64,000 nt of DNA from positions 36,437,063 through 36,501,062 of the forward strand of contig OZ017795.1 of assembly GCA_963969395.1 (NCBI GenBank), read 5' to 3'. This DNA is from Pseudoscleropodium purum (taxonomy: Eukaryota > Streptophyta > Bryopsida > Hypnales > Brachytheciaceae). Both the position numbers and the translations under genes were made by a program. This document shows, one piece after another, positions 12,628 through 24,419 of this stretch. The notes under the pieces were generated by a model, which was not told where the DNA came from, did no database searches, and saw only the letters and a program-made list of their open reading frames with translations. Each line of letters opens with the position of its first letter. Positions within the stretch are counted from its first letter, which is position 1.

Positions 12628-12856
12628 TTAACCCTGTAACGCTGCTGTGGACACTAAGTGTCTGATGAATGACAAAGAATCTTTGCATGTAGGATAGAAG
12701 TGCCATTGTTCATCCTCAGAATTTTGTGAAAAAAGGAGAGACCTTCTACAATAGCTTGTCCTCCAAAGAGTGCTTTTGGTTTTCTTACAGTAGATGATGT
12801 ACACTATATCAAAAAGGACGATTTTTGCAGAGACCAGCCCGTCCTTATAGGGTTAA
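12628..12856. mobile_element. TTAA-bounded small transposon (element 1)
   Basis: Begins TTAACCCTGTAACG and ends with a segment whose inverse reads TTAACCCTATAAGG. The ends are imperfect inverted repeats bounded by TTAA on both sides, 229 bp in all and non-coding. The pairing of these two ends is by resemblance. The left end could alternatively belong to a larger composite reaching 13779, so the borders are moderately certain. Confidence 0.5.
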
Positions 12857-13391
12857 TAAATAACTGTAAAGGACTAGACACTAATATTTTAAACAATGAA
12901 TGAATGCTAACATGCTCCAAAAAATATAGGAAATTTTGTTTTTTCATCCACCTAAATATTTGTAGATTTTTGTATATGTTGGCTTTTAAATTTGTGTGGT
13001 ATAGGTTTTTTCAACTATTCTTTGTAAACATTCTATGGTTTAAAGGATATTTGACCTCAAAACTAGTTTTTTCAATTTATCCTCTCCCTAAAAAATAACT
13101 GACTTGAATAAATTAGTAAAAACATCACTAAAATTAGAATTTAACATTTTGAACTTAAAACATTTTTTTGGTGGAAATTACACATTCAATGTACAATCAA
13201 TTTATGGTTTTGAATTTTATCAAAAAAGGATTGTGGTTAGTGTAATAAATAATGTAAAACATATGGATATAATTTGTGAATCACATATTACAAATTTTGT
13301 TTGAAACTTGTGATTATATTATTCTTCTAAGTTGCATTTTGGAAATATGTACACCTTTACAATTTTTGGAATTTGGATCATCCTTTATTGC
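12857..13391. other. AT-rich spacer, no gene
   Basis: AT-rich DNA between two TTAA elements. The ORFs of 64-66 codons here are Phe/Lys/Asn-rich chance frames. Confidence 0.5.
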
Positions 13392-13779
13392 TTAATCCTT
13401 TAGGACCGAGCATGCCCATTTTGGTTGTTTTAATTCAAAATTTGGAGATAATTCAAAGCTCAAAGTAAGGTGTGAATGAAATAGGAAGGTACAGAAACTT
13501 TACATCTAACAAGCCTATATACAGTGATTTTGAATGAATATTGAACCTATAGGGAGGGAATCTAGGTGAGCTAGGAGGGAATTTGAATCTCACAAAAAGT
13601 TCCATTTGCCCTTAGATTCACGTGAAACCAAAGCAAATATTTAACAAAATAAGTTTACATTTCTCCATGCTCCCAAATCAGGACAAAGTCCAATTTATTT
13701 GATTTTGTGTAATATAGACCAGCTATGACTTTGAGTAAAAATAAGTCCAAAAAGGGCACCTTAGGCCCTAAAGGGTTAA
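13392..13779. mobile_element. TTAA-bounded transposon (element 2)
   Basis: Left end TTAATCCTTTAGGACCGAGC; inverse of the right end TTAACCCTTTAGGGCCTAAG. The inverted similarity runs for about 33 bp, continuing through a shared TGCCC and TTTTGG. The element is 388 bp including the flanking TTAA tetranucleotides and has no coding capacity. TTAA target plus a terminal CCY is the signature of the piggyBac superfamily, so I read this as a non-autonomous member. The left end also resembles the left end of the 25499-26499 element. Confidence 0.75.
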
Positions 13780-16499
13780 GCATCAAAATCCATTCATTAG
13801 AATTTTAAACAAACAATGAACTCCTAAGGGCCATGACTATCTCATATACTGTTCTTTAAACCTTGATCCTCTTAAGCTTCCATCGATGGATTGTAACCAA
13901 GAGTATAATTAGCTCAAATTTGGCTAAAGATCAAAATTTGAATTTTATTATGCATACATTTACAATTGAGCCTTTGTTGCATTACAACTAATGTGATAGA
14001 AAGTCAAGAAACAACTTCATCAAAACATTTACTATGGTATGTCCACTTGTAATTGCCACTCATTACAACTCAACAAAGATAGACTCCAATTTAGATGAAG
14101 AATATGATTGTTTGTTAGCAATTACAAGAAAATGAAAGTTGAAGTAGAAATAGATAATTTCAGTCTAAACATACAGGGATATTTACTTGAAAAAATCATG
14201 TGAGTGAAGTCAAGTAAAGCACTAATAACTAATAGTAAGGATGCCCATAAACCAAGTTGAACATATGTTCACAAGAATATACTAATTACATAATACTACA
14301 ATATATTAAAAAAAAAAGAAACCATTCGACTAATATCTTGCATGTTGATATTTAGATAGGGTTTTTAAGGGTTCTCCAAATTTTAAAGTCAAAATGATGT
14401 CATCAGATTCTTGGGTGTAGTAGAGAGCTTCTAAACAATAGAATTTGAAGTAAAAACTCATACTAGAATTATAGAAAATTGACATCTAGTGGCACTTCTA
14501 GCTTGACTACCACCAATTCGATATCCATGCGACAATTTTGGCAAAATGGTCAAGATGTGGTAGTATTGTCAGTTTGTTACAACCAATACAATAGAAAGTT
14601 CTCAGATATTGCAAATTCTCTATACCAGCTATAGCGCTTGAAGAAGCAAAACTAGACAAGCTCAAGAAGATGTGGTGGTTTGTCACTAAAATTCAGAAGT
14701 GCTTCCATAGCCATTGGAATTTGTTCTAAGAAGTAACAATGGACAAGACAATGATTCCTTACAAAGGAAAATATTGCCTCGTCTGTCAATATCTATCAAG
14801 AAAAAACAAAAAGTGGGGAGTGAAAGTCTAGTGTCTTATTGATGTGTGCCACACATATGTCTACAACTTCCAAGTGTACAATGGAGCTATATCTCACTAA
14901 ACAATATCTGCTCGCATTCGAAGAGACAAAATTCCCTCATGAAGTTGTCTTGTAGTTGCTTGATGGTTTGCAGCATTGATCCTATGTTGTTTGTACAGAT
15001 AATTTCTTCACTTTAATGAAATTACTAGTGGATCTTTGAGCTCTAGGCACATATTGTGTAGGCACTATTTGTAGCATCCGCTTAGGGTTGCCGAAGTTGT
15101 TATTAAATTTAAAGGAGCTATCGAAGACCTGTAAGGCAATCTTTTCTAGCAGATGTATAATAGTCAAAATATTTCTTGCATGGCGTTTGTTGATAGGTAG
15201 GCCATCCTTCTGTTGTCTACTTGCTACACGCCCATTCCTAGTTGAAATGCTCCGTGGCTAACAGTTCCTTGGTGGATAGATGGCATTTTCACTAATGTGG
15301 ATACTTCTTTGGTGCACAAAGCTTACTGTGACTTCATGCGAGGAGTAGGTGTTGTAGATCACTTGCACGGGTCATACTCTTGTCAATCGAGGAGCTACAA
15401 ATGGTGGCACAAATCTTCTTCTACTTGGTGGACACTTCAACTGTCAACTATATTCTCAAGAGGTGAGAGGCGGTAGTCCTTTTCCACATGTGGTTTTGCT
15501 AAGTAGTGGAATGGATATGAAAACTTTTTCAATGTTGTCAAAACAAGGGTTTTAGCATATAATAGCTACACTAAATTACAATGGCATAGTATGATATGAG
15601 GAAGCAATGTATCAGACATCCTCATGTTCTCTGCATGATGTTGTAAGTTGCAATTTTTGTTAGTTTAGGAGTACTGCATACGCATTAGTAGTTTCTTAGT
15701 CACAGATTGTCTTACGTGATCGTTGGCAGTTATACAATAAGAGCTTTGTGTTTGCTCAATGTCATATGCATTGCAATTATTCCACTGCATGTGTCAAATC
15801 TGAAATTGTTCTTCATGTCAATTGGTGTTCTAGTTGCAGAGACTATAGTGCGGGGTTCACAATTTCCCTTCAACGTGTTCTGACATTCCATGGCATTGTT
15901 TCTGTGAGATTCTTAAAACTTAAGGACAAGAACATATAAGCAATTGTATGATGTCATAAGGTAGCATGTGGACCACACTTCAGTGCTCTCGTTGGCAGGG
16001 ACACCCTTACAATGAAAGAACGGTCAATAGGGTAGGCCCATAAGGCATACAAAATTCTTCCTTCAAAATTTGTGCCACCTCAGCGCTCCTCTATTGGTTG
16101 TCGCTTTCATATTGAACTCCCTTGGAGTGATTGTCTTCAGAAGATTTTCAATTTGAAAAGCTTGTATTCTTTGCATTGTGTATGATTGTCGTCCAATAGT
16201 GGACTTCATTTGCTACAGTCCCCATATTTTTCCCTAATGAAATGGCCTCCACATGTGCATTAGAAATATAAGTGACTTGAATAGGTCGACACTACCCGAC
16301 TTAGTCAACAACCTTCCAATTGTGGTCATACATTAGAACTTGAGAATTGGTACAACAATTTGCAATAATTCTTGTCGTCTTTATTTGTATACAAGAATGA
16401 TATCAAGATCACACGGTTAATTTTCATCATGCACTATTGTTGTGCTTGACAAAGGAGCTTAAATTCAACTTCTCTTGTGATTACTTCTAGGCTTCTCCA
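13780..16499. other. Gene-poor region, possible decayed element
   Basis: No supported gene. About 14.5-16.4 kb is a little richer in GC than the flanks and has many short broken frames in both directions, as expected of an old degenerate retroelement or gene relic. I could not recognise reverse transcriptase, integrase, gag or transposase motifs, nor paired LTRs. Confidence 0.45.
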
Positions 16500-17940
16500 C
16501 AATTTGGTATGCTAGAGGGTTAAAAGTGTAAATTCTCAAAATTTTACTTGATAAAATATTCAAAATCAGTGAATATTTTATCGAAAAATCCCCCCAAATT
16601 TCTAGCTTCACATACTCAAGACTACTTCAAGATATTGTAATTGTGCTAAAAGTTCTTTTTCAATAATAAATTTGAATATATTTAAAAATGCTTGAGTTTG
16701 ATTTCAAAATTTGGAATATTTTTTTAAACAAGTGTGTTACTTATACATCAAGATTTCAAAAATTTGTTGGAAAAAAAACAATTTCTCCATTAGTTATGAT
16801 AGTTTTTGTAAATGTGTGAATCATTTTGAAAGCCATTGTAGATTGCTATGAAAAAGATTATAATATAAAATTACAAACTTCACTATCATAGATTGTCATC
16901 AAAAGACAAATTATATATAAGATTAATAAGATGGTCAATGATATCATTGACCACATCCATACCTACAAATATATACAACATTTTTTCCCTCTAAAATTCT
17001 AAAGTTTTTTTGAGCTTCTTGAAGTTTGCTTTGAATTAAATAATAAAAATAACAAAAAATTGATATTTTCAATTTTAAAATAGTTAAATCTTAGAGGGCA
17101 TGAATCTAGTCATAGTTCTTCTTCCCGAACTCTCAAGAATTTAGAAAAATGTCCTAGAAATGAAAAAAATATTGGAAAACCATAAAAACTACGTGGTATT
17201 TTAAACATAAAACATTATGTTAGTATACAACAATTAATTTATATATAGGTCAAATTCAAAAATTAAATTTATTCCAATTTATCATATTCAATACCTAGTT
17301 ACATTATAGTAATGAAATTACTCTATATTTAAGGTTTTTGAATCAAAAAAATAGTTGCTCATCTTATGCAATTTGTATTTATGTATATCATTTGTTTTTA
17401 GAATGACGATGTTGTGAAATCATAGTCTTTTTAAATTATATAAAATTATTTAATCTTTGAAGGTTCTCATAAATAAGGAAATATATTAATTCAACAAATT
17501 AAGAGTTAAAATTAAATATAGGTATGACTCAAACATTGCTTTAGCTAAATTTCATATTTAGAAACTACTTTGCTATAAATTGGTACTTTGGATTGTTCCA
17601 TTTGTCTCAAATGTGGACCTAGGACAATATTCCTTTTGACGAACAAAGGAATAAAAAGGAATACCAAAGTTCATCAAATTTTCTTGCTTTGGATGGAGTA
17701 TTATAACTTTCTCATGAATTTGTTATTAAATTCATGAAAAGTGAAAAATGTAATTTCTAGGACACATTAAATGAGTTTTAAAATGACAGTGTTTTAGTAA
17801 GACAGTCCTTTGGAGTACCCATATCAAAACTATGCTCCAAATGTAAAATGTTCTAAATCGCTTGGTAGAAAAAACTATTCAATGTGAACTAAAAGACTAC
17901 ATTGTTTGATCACTCTCAAAGTGAAATGAGGTCTTTCAAT
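16500..17940 (+). repeat. Dispersed repeat flanking TNL copy 1 (left)
   Basis: Diverged AT-rich sequence with direct-orientation relatives at about 27950-28440 (matching the 16760-17090 part, and again around 17840) and at about 62225-62480 (matching the 16500-16740 part). Shared landmarks include GATGGTCAATGA..ATCATTG..C with ACACCTACAAAT, and TTCTAAATC..CTTGxxAxAAxAAACTATTC. The two flanking copies are direct repeats around the TNL copy 1 block. Non-coding. Borders are approximate. Confidence 0.55.
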
Positions 17941-17987
17941 CTTCTTTTTAGACATCAAATCCAAAATTGAGGTCATTAGATTTATAT

Positions 17988-18209
17988 CACTATAAGAAAC
18001 CAAAATTTATTGATGTCAAAAGGAATGGATTTTAGGTGACATCAAAAAAAACAACCTATGTTTTTATATCATTCAATATAACATCAATGGACATCATTGT
18101 TGACATAAAAACATGGGTTGTTTTTTTCAATGTCACCTCGGATGTCATTTAAAATTCGTTCCTTTTGATGTCAATTCGTCATCTAAAACAAGTTTGTTTT
18201 TTTATAGTA
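17988..18209. mobile_element. CACTA-type MITE
   Basis: Starts CACTATAAGAAACC and ends with the inverse of TACTATAAAAAAAC. It is flanked by the 3-bp direct repeat TAT (17985-17987 and 18210-18212). Long imperfect inverted arms (both with GACATCAAAAGGAA/GGAAC and AACAACC(T/C)ATGTTTTTAT) make most of the 222 bp a hairpin. The CACTA terminus and 3-bp duplication fit the En/Spm superfamily. No transposase, so non-autonomous. Confidence 0.75.
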
Positions 18210-18351
18210 TATACAGATAAAGGGCATAGTATGAATAACCATAATCAAACATATAGTATATCATCACAAAGTATACTCTTCAATTTTCTTAACTGCTAAA
18301 GGACCAAACAACCTTTTTGGCAAAATATAAATTTTGGACAGCTCACAAAAA

Positions 18352-18807
18352 CTAGAAATAAGAAAAGGATTGACCTGATGGCTTAACCTTCAACACTTTG
18401 CAACCTAAATACCTCAACTCTAGCAACCTCTCTTCTCCAGGAAATTGTTGATTCGGCCCTATGACCATGGTAAAATGTTTTAACTCGGCTAGTGTAGACA
18501 TATTTGGGATATATTGGAGGAACTCACAATGACTAATATAAAGCTCTTGAAGCTTTTTCAACTTCTCAAGGCCTTGGAGACCGATAATTGGAAGGGCCAC
18601 TAGCTTGAGATTTTCAAGCTGAGAACAATTACCAAGACCTATAAATGAAAAAGAACTTATAGTTTTGAGTGTAAATCTTCTAGACCATTTGGAAACACCC
18701 ACTTGATTGCATAGTTGTAATGAGGTCAATGATGTCAAGGTGTTGAGTTGGAATTTCTCCCCTTGCCATTGCTCATTCCAATCCAAATTCAAATTTTCCA
18801 GTTGTTA
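18352..18807 (-). pseudogene. C-terminal LRR block cut off from TNL copy 1
   Basis: Reading on past the TAA at 18805-18807 in the same frame gives 150 further sense codons that clearly continue the LRR domain (NLDWNEQWQ... LKKLQELYISHCEFLQYIP ... LAELKHFTMVIGPNQQFPGE) and end at a stop at 18352. In sister modules the interrupted codon is TCA (Ser in the xxCSQFxxxNLDW motif); here it is TAA, a one-base change. The homologous C-terminal block is present in copy 2 (about 55770-55920), so it belonged to the ancestral protein. Either copy 1 makes a truncated protein or it is an incipient pseudogene. Confidence 0.8.
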
Positions 18808-21800
18808 ACAATGCATGAATTGTGGAGGTTTTGGAAGAAACTTCTCACAATCTAACATTTGAAAGGTCTTCAACGAAGTGCATGAACTAAAGTCGGGTAA
18901 GCCTATTAGGGAAGAAAGACTTCTCAATACAACATGTTGCAACGACTCAAGCTTGTCATTGGTCCCCATCATGATATGTGGTTGCACTTTTACAAAATGG
19001 AAGTTCTCCAATTCACAAAGCCTGACAAGCTCCAAGTGATGAAGACAACTTAATCCATAGAGATCCAATACCTTCAAGTTGGAGCACCCATATATCTTCA
19101 ACACCACGACATTGCATACTTGCAATGAGGTCAATGATGTCAAGGTGTAGAGTTGGAATTCCTCCAATTGTTGTCGCCCATTCCAATCCAAATTTGAATA
19201 TTTGAATTGTGAACAATCCATGAACCATGGAAGCTTTGGAAGAAACTTCTCACAATCCAACATTCGAAAGGTCTTCAACGAAGTGCATGAGCTAAAGTTG
19301 GGCAATTGTTTCAAGGACAAAAGACCTTTCAATAGAACATATTGCAATGACTCCAGCCTGTCATTGGTCCCGATTATGCTATGTGGTTGTACTTTTACAA
19401 AATGGAAGTTCTCCAATTCACAAAGCCCGACGAGCTCCAAGTGACGAAGACAACTTAATCCATAGAGATCCAATACCTTCAAGTTGGAGCATCCATATAT
19501 CTTCAACACCACAACATTGCATACTTGTAATGAGGTCAATGATGTCAAGGTGTTGAGTTGGAATTCCTCCAACTGCCATTGCCCATTCCAATCCAAATTT
19601 GAATATTTGAATTGTGAACAATCCTTGAACCATGGAAACTTTGGAAGAAACTTCTCACAATCTGACATTTGAAAGGTCTTCAACAAAGTGCACGAGCTAA
19701 AGTTGGGCAATTGTTTCAAGGACAAAAGACCTTTCAATAGAACATGTTGCAACGACTCAAGCTTGTCATTGGTCCCTATCATGCTATGTGGGTGTACTTC
19801 TACAAAATGGAAGCTTTCCAACTCATGAAGCCCTACAAGCTCCAAGTGACGAAGACAACCTAATCCATGGAGATCCAACACCCTCAAGTTAGAGCAATCA
19901 TATATCATCAACACCACAACATTGCATACATGCAATGAGGTCAATGATGTCAAGGTGTACAACTGGAATTCCTCCAATCGTTGTTGCCTATTCCAATCCA
20001 AATTCAAATGTTCAAATTGTGAACAATTTATGAACCATGGAGGCTTTGAAAGAAACTTCTTACAATCCAACATTTGAAAGGTCTTCAACAATGTGCACGA
20101 GCTAAAGTCGGGTAAGCCTATTAGGGAAGAAAGACTTCTCAATACAACATGTTGCAATGACTCAAGCTTGTCACTGGTCCCCATCATGATATGTGGTTGC
20201 ACTTTTTCAAAATGGAAGCTCTCCAATTCACAAAGCCCGACAAGCTCCAAGTGACGAAGACAACTTAATCCATAGAGATTTAATACCTTCAAGTTGGAGC
20301 ACCCATATATCTTCAACACCACAACATTGCTTACTTGCAATGAGGTCAATAATGTCAAGGTGTAGAGTTGGAATTCCTCCAATTGTTGTCGCCCATTCCA
20401 ATCCAAATTTGAATATTTGAATTGTGAACAATCCATGAACCATGGAAGCTTTGGAAGAAACTTCTCACAATCTGACATTTGAAAGGTCTTCAACAAAGTG
20501 CATGAGCTAAAGTCAGGTAATTGTTTCAAGGATGAGAGACCTTTCAATAGAACATGTTGCAACGACTCAAGCTTGTCATTGGTCCCTATCATGCTCTGTG
20601 GGTGTATTTCTACAAAATAGAAGCTCTCCAATTCATGAAGTCTTACGAGCTCCAAGTGACGAAGACAACTTAATCCATAGAGATCCAACACCTTTAAGTT
20701 GGAACATTCATGTATTTGCAACACTACAACATTGCACCACTCTTGAATTTTCTTTGAAAGGAATGAGACATGTTTCAAATTCTCCAACCGAATTCGCTGC
20801 ACTTCGTAAGCTAATGGACTTCTTCTCTTCAAAACATAAGGGAGAAAATAAGTTGACGATGTTTGAGAGACACATCCAACTTCTCTCCCTTCTAGTATGG
20901 AGCTCTTGGGCACTATATAATATACACACCAACGAGATCCTTCACCATCTAAAACATACCATTTTGCAAACTCTTTATACAAATCATGGATGGTGATTGT
21001 AAGCCCTAGAACTTTATTAACAGAGATATTGATGATGCCCGACCTCTTCAAACTTTGAAGCTGTAACAATGGCACACATGTCATTATCAAGTAGACATTG
21101 AGCGATGTTGAATTGTGAATTGATAACCAATACATACAAGAGTATTGGAAGCTCTAGATTCAAAACAACAGATCGACGCATGAACTAAAAGAAGTGACTC
21201 AAGAAATTATGGATGCCACATAGTCTTAAAATTTGAAGCAATATTTCTTAGTGGCATTTCAATGAATAAAAACAAGTTGAAAATAGAACAAATCTGTACA
21301 CAAAGAAAAAACTAGTGAAGTGAAATATATAAAACTATTATCCAAAACAAAGGCACCATGTTATCAACAACTCATATGTGATTCCAATCATTGATGTCCA
21401 AAGCAAACCTTCATTTCCTTTACTCCTACTAGAATGCTTCAAAACAAAGACTAGGTATACTAACTTATAATCTAACTAAATTGGTTGCAAACATGAAGTG
21501 GACAAAAGATTCTAACAAAGTGCGTCAAAATTTGAGTTGTTATATATTTCATCAATAAAAGCACATTTCTCTAATTTTAGGATACAATGATTCCACTTCA
21601 TTTTTCTCTTGTGCATTTCTTCAATCTTATTTTGTATTTAAACTTACTATTTTGATGACAATCCTCTATTCAATTTTTTGAAAGATAGGCCCAATCATAA
21701 CTCTAGGACAAATAAGAAGATGAACTCACTGCAACTACCTTCTAGGTAAAAAGCTTTGAAAATACAAATGCACCTTAAATTTCATAGTTGTTGGTGTATC

Positions 21801-24419
21801 CTCATGAATATCTTCAAGCCAACTCAAAACATCTCTAGAATATGATGCAAAGAAGTGGAAAGTAGTATACAAGCACAAATCCATGAATATAAGCTTCTCC
21901 TTGAAAGTCAAAGTTCTAAATTGCAACCCCAATACATGAAAGACATCCGGTGATGCATTAGAGAGCCTCAACTTGTTAAGATCTTCAAGGTGTTCTTTCC
22001 ATGTCAACACATTGAAGTGGTCATGTTTGTGATAGTAGTTTGCCATTGCATGTATAGCCAAGGGATGATATTGACTTTTGCCATTTGAAGAAGAAAACTC
22101 ACATTGATCAAGACATTTTTTTAAGACTTCTTCTTCTTCAATAGTGAGGGTTTCCAACTTCCGTTGAGGAGCCGCTCTTTGCAAAAAAATCAATCTAGCT
22201 TCTTCCTCATTCAAATCAATCATAGCCTTGCAATATGTGGCATTTGAGTAACTAGGAAATAATTCTTCAACAATATCCAAACTCCTTGACGTAATCATGA
22301 TCATACTTCCAATGTGAAATCCAGCTTCTAGATATGCCAATGCTTCTGTCTGTGATTCATGATCATTAGTGATGTTATCTATGACAAGAAATACAGGTTG
22401 TCGGTTCATATGATCTTTCAACAAATTCCGTCCCTGTAACAATGAAGAACATAATTAGTTTCGCACAAGTTTATTACTTGTCATGTATAGACTACCACAC
22501 CTAGAAATAGCTAGACACCACCTATATCTAGGATTCAAAACTCAAAAGCACATACCTCATGCACTATATGAACTCGCTCTACTACATCCTTATTGATCCG
22601 CAGTAGCTTGGTTAACACCAACTTTTGTAAGTCAAGAGGAGGCCTTGATCCGAGCTCCACATGAAACACCCGTCCATTGAAATGCTTGTAGTAAAACATG
22701 CAAAGAGCTCTTGACATTGTTGTCTTCCCAAGGCCACCCATCCCATACAAACCCAATTTGTAGGTGCCATATAGATTACTATCTTCTGATGTATCTTCAA
22801 TGAACATTCCAGCAAGGACCTACAATTGGACACATATTTGCCTTCTCATGTCAATACTCATATAATAAGATACAAAATGTACTCAACTTCTATTCAATTT
22901 AATATCAAAAGATGGATGCATACCTTGCATAATCGCTCATTGCCAATCACATCCGAAATATCAAGTAAATTTGGAGCCACGAGCAAGGAGATCTCTTTCA
23001 CAATCGCTTCCCTATATTCCACCTTAGAGGCAAAGTTTTCAAACTTCAATCCATTTGTGCCACGAAGCTTTGAAAAGGCTTTTGTGCACAAACTCAAGCT
23101 CAATTGACAACAAGTATCATCTAGAGGCATCACTTGATCCAATGTTGAAGTAATTATCTTTGTCCATGCATTTTTCCAACGACTATCAATACATTCAAGC
23201 TTAAGATCATCTGGTGATAACTTATAGAACAAAGGAAACAATTTCAAGTTTGGATTGTAAGACCTCTTGGCCTTTACAAACTCCACAAGCTCAAGCATGG
23301 GCCACTTGGAAGTCAAGAACGCTTTAGACAACACAAATATAGCTATATGACATTGTCTCACTGCTTCAAAAATCAAAGGTGCAAATTGCTCCCCCATTAT
23401 TAACGAAGACGACCGCTCATCAAAGAAAGGATGATGGTTTTCTGCTTCCAAGTCTTTGCATAATTGCCTCACAAACTCCTTTTGCTCACCACTATGACAC
23501 AAGAATATCTTGTGTTTAGGATTCCATTTTGGCAACCTACAAGCCAATATTTAGAAACAAAGATCAAAATCAAACATGGTATCCAAAAATGAAAAGATGT
23601 GCTATAATGTAAAAAAATAATTGTAAGACCACTTTCAACTATCAAAGTATTGCAAAACATGACCTATAAATTGTACCCATCCAATTGGATCTCCTTGTAC
23701 TTCAAATGATACTATGAAATAATCAATAAATTGCAAAATAAGATGCAAAAATTTATATCGTATTAAGTCATTGCATCCTTAGAACAATGCATGAAAGCAA
23801 AGAAACAATGCAAAAATCTATATCAAACACTCTTTATAACTAAGATAAATATTTTCACACATTAGGGTGAAGAAAAAATAAGATCCAATGTGCTTAGGAC
23901 TTGTTTGCTTTCATTCATTGTTCAAAAACACGTTAAACAGAAAGCATACCGACAGGTTGCTTCAATTACCCAGTCCGCTTTTGCCCACATTGTGATTTCG
24001 AAGAAGATCTTGGGTCTATAGATGTCGAAGCAGTCCGCTTCTGCCCACAAAGTGATTTCGAAGAAGATCCTGGGTCCAGAGATGTCGAAGGCTCCATGCT
24101 TCTGACCGAGAGAGCGACGTAGCACAGTGCGATCAACAGAAATTACCGACTCACACTTTGGCTTCTTTGGCCTCGGGCCGACAATTTGGACAGTGAAGCG
24201 TAAGTGTAAGTGTCCCCTCCTCGGATGGACACGACTCAAAAACTCGATGCCTCCATCCAACGAGCAATTCCGCTTCCTCAGATTTGGACTCGCAATCCGA
24301 CGCACTCCATTGCTGCCATTGCGAAGTCGAAGAATGTCAACAACTGGACAAGTTGATTGTAACAGGAGAGATGCAGCAAATACTGCAGCAGATCGAAGTG
24401 AAGCTTGGGAATTGCTCAT
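18805..24419 (-). CDS. TIR-NB-LRR resistance-type gene (copy 1)
   Basis: Predicted intracellular immune receptor. Five exons inferred by GT/AG and phase: 24419-23950, 23536-22924, 22819-22556, 22433-21774, 21060-18805 (4263 nt, 1420 aa to the in-frame TAA). Exon 1 is an N-terminal region of unknown family. Exon 2 is the TIR domain: KIFLCHSGEQKEFVRQL at the start, and SKWPMLELVEF carrying the glutamate expected to be catalytic for NAD+ cleavage in plant TIRs. Exon 3 has the P-loop GMGGLGKTT. Exon 4 has kinase-2 (VFLVIDNI) and RNBS-B (MIMITSRS), with GLPL degraded to YHPLAI. Exon 5 opens with an MHD-like IHDLYKEFA and continues as an LRR array of about five 135-residue modules. Exon joins at 23950/23536 (phase 2/2), 22924/22819, 22556/22433 and 21774/21060 (phase 0) all keep the frame. 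The last donor, AAG|GTGCAT, is the least certain. The TAA truncates the LRR. Confidence 0.8.
18807..20760 (-). repeat. 405-bp tandem modules of the LRR domain
   Basis: The motif NVVVLxIxxCSNL(K/R)VL recurs with an offset of about 405 bp (near 20730, 20325, 19920, 19510 and 19105), giving five 135-residue modules. Each holds several leucine-rich strands (LRHLELVGL, LESLQHVLL, LKTFQMSDC). Modules are very alike at the DNA level. Copy 2 shows about three such modules, so number has changed by unequal exchange or deletion. Confidence 0.85.
23971..24090 (-). repeat. 60-bp in-frame tandem duplication in TNL exon 1
   Basis: Two adjacent 60-bp units (24090-24031 and 24030-23971) encode FDISGPRIFFEITLWAEADC and FDIYRPKIFFEITMWAKADW. 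Copy 2 has only one unit at the matching place, so this is a later duplication or loss. It preserves the frame. Confidence 0.85.

Noticed and set aside
18807..20760. CRISPR-like or satellite array
   Set aside because: The 405-bp units are protein-coding LRR modules with no repeat-spacer structure.
19202..20996. Several 60-154 codon frames on the plus strand across the LRR array
   Set aside because: They are antisense shadows of the repeated LRR modules and recur with the same 405-bp period; they have no independent domain.
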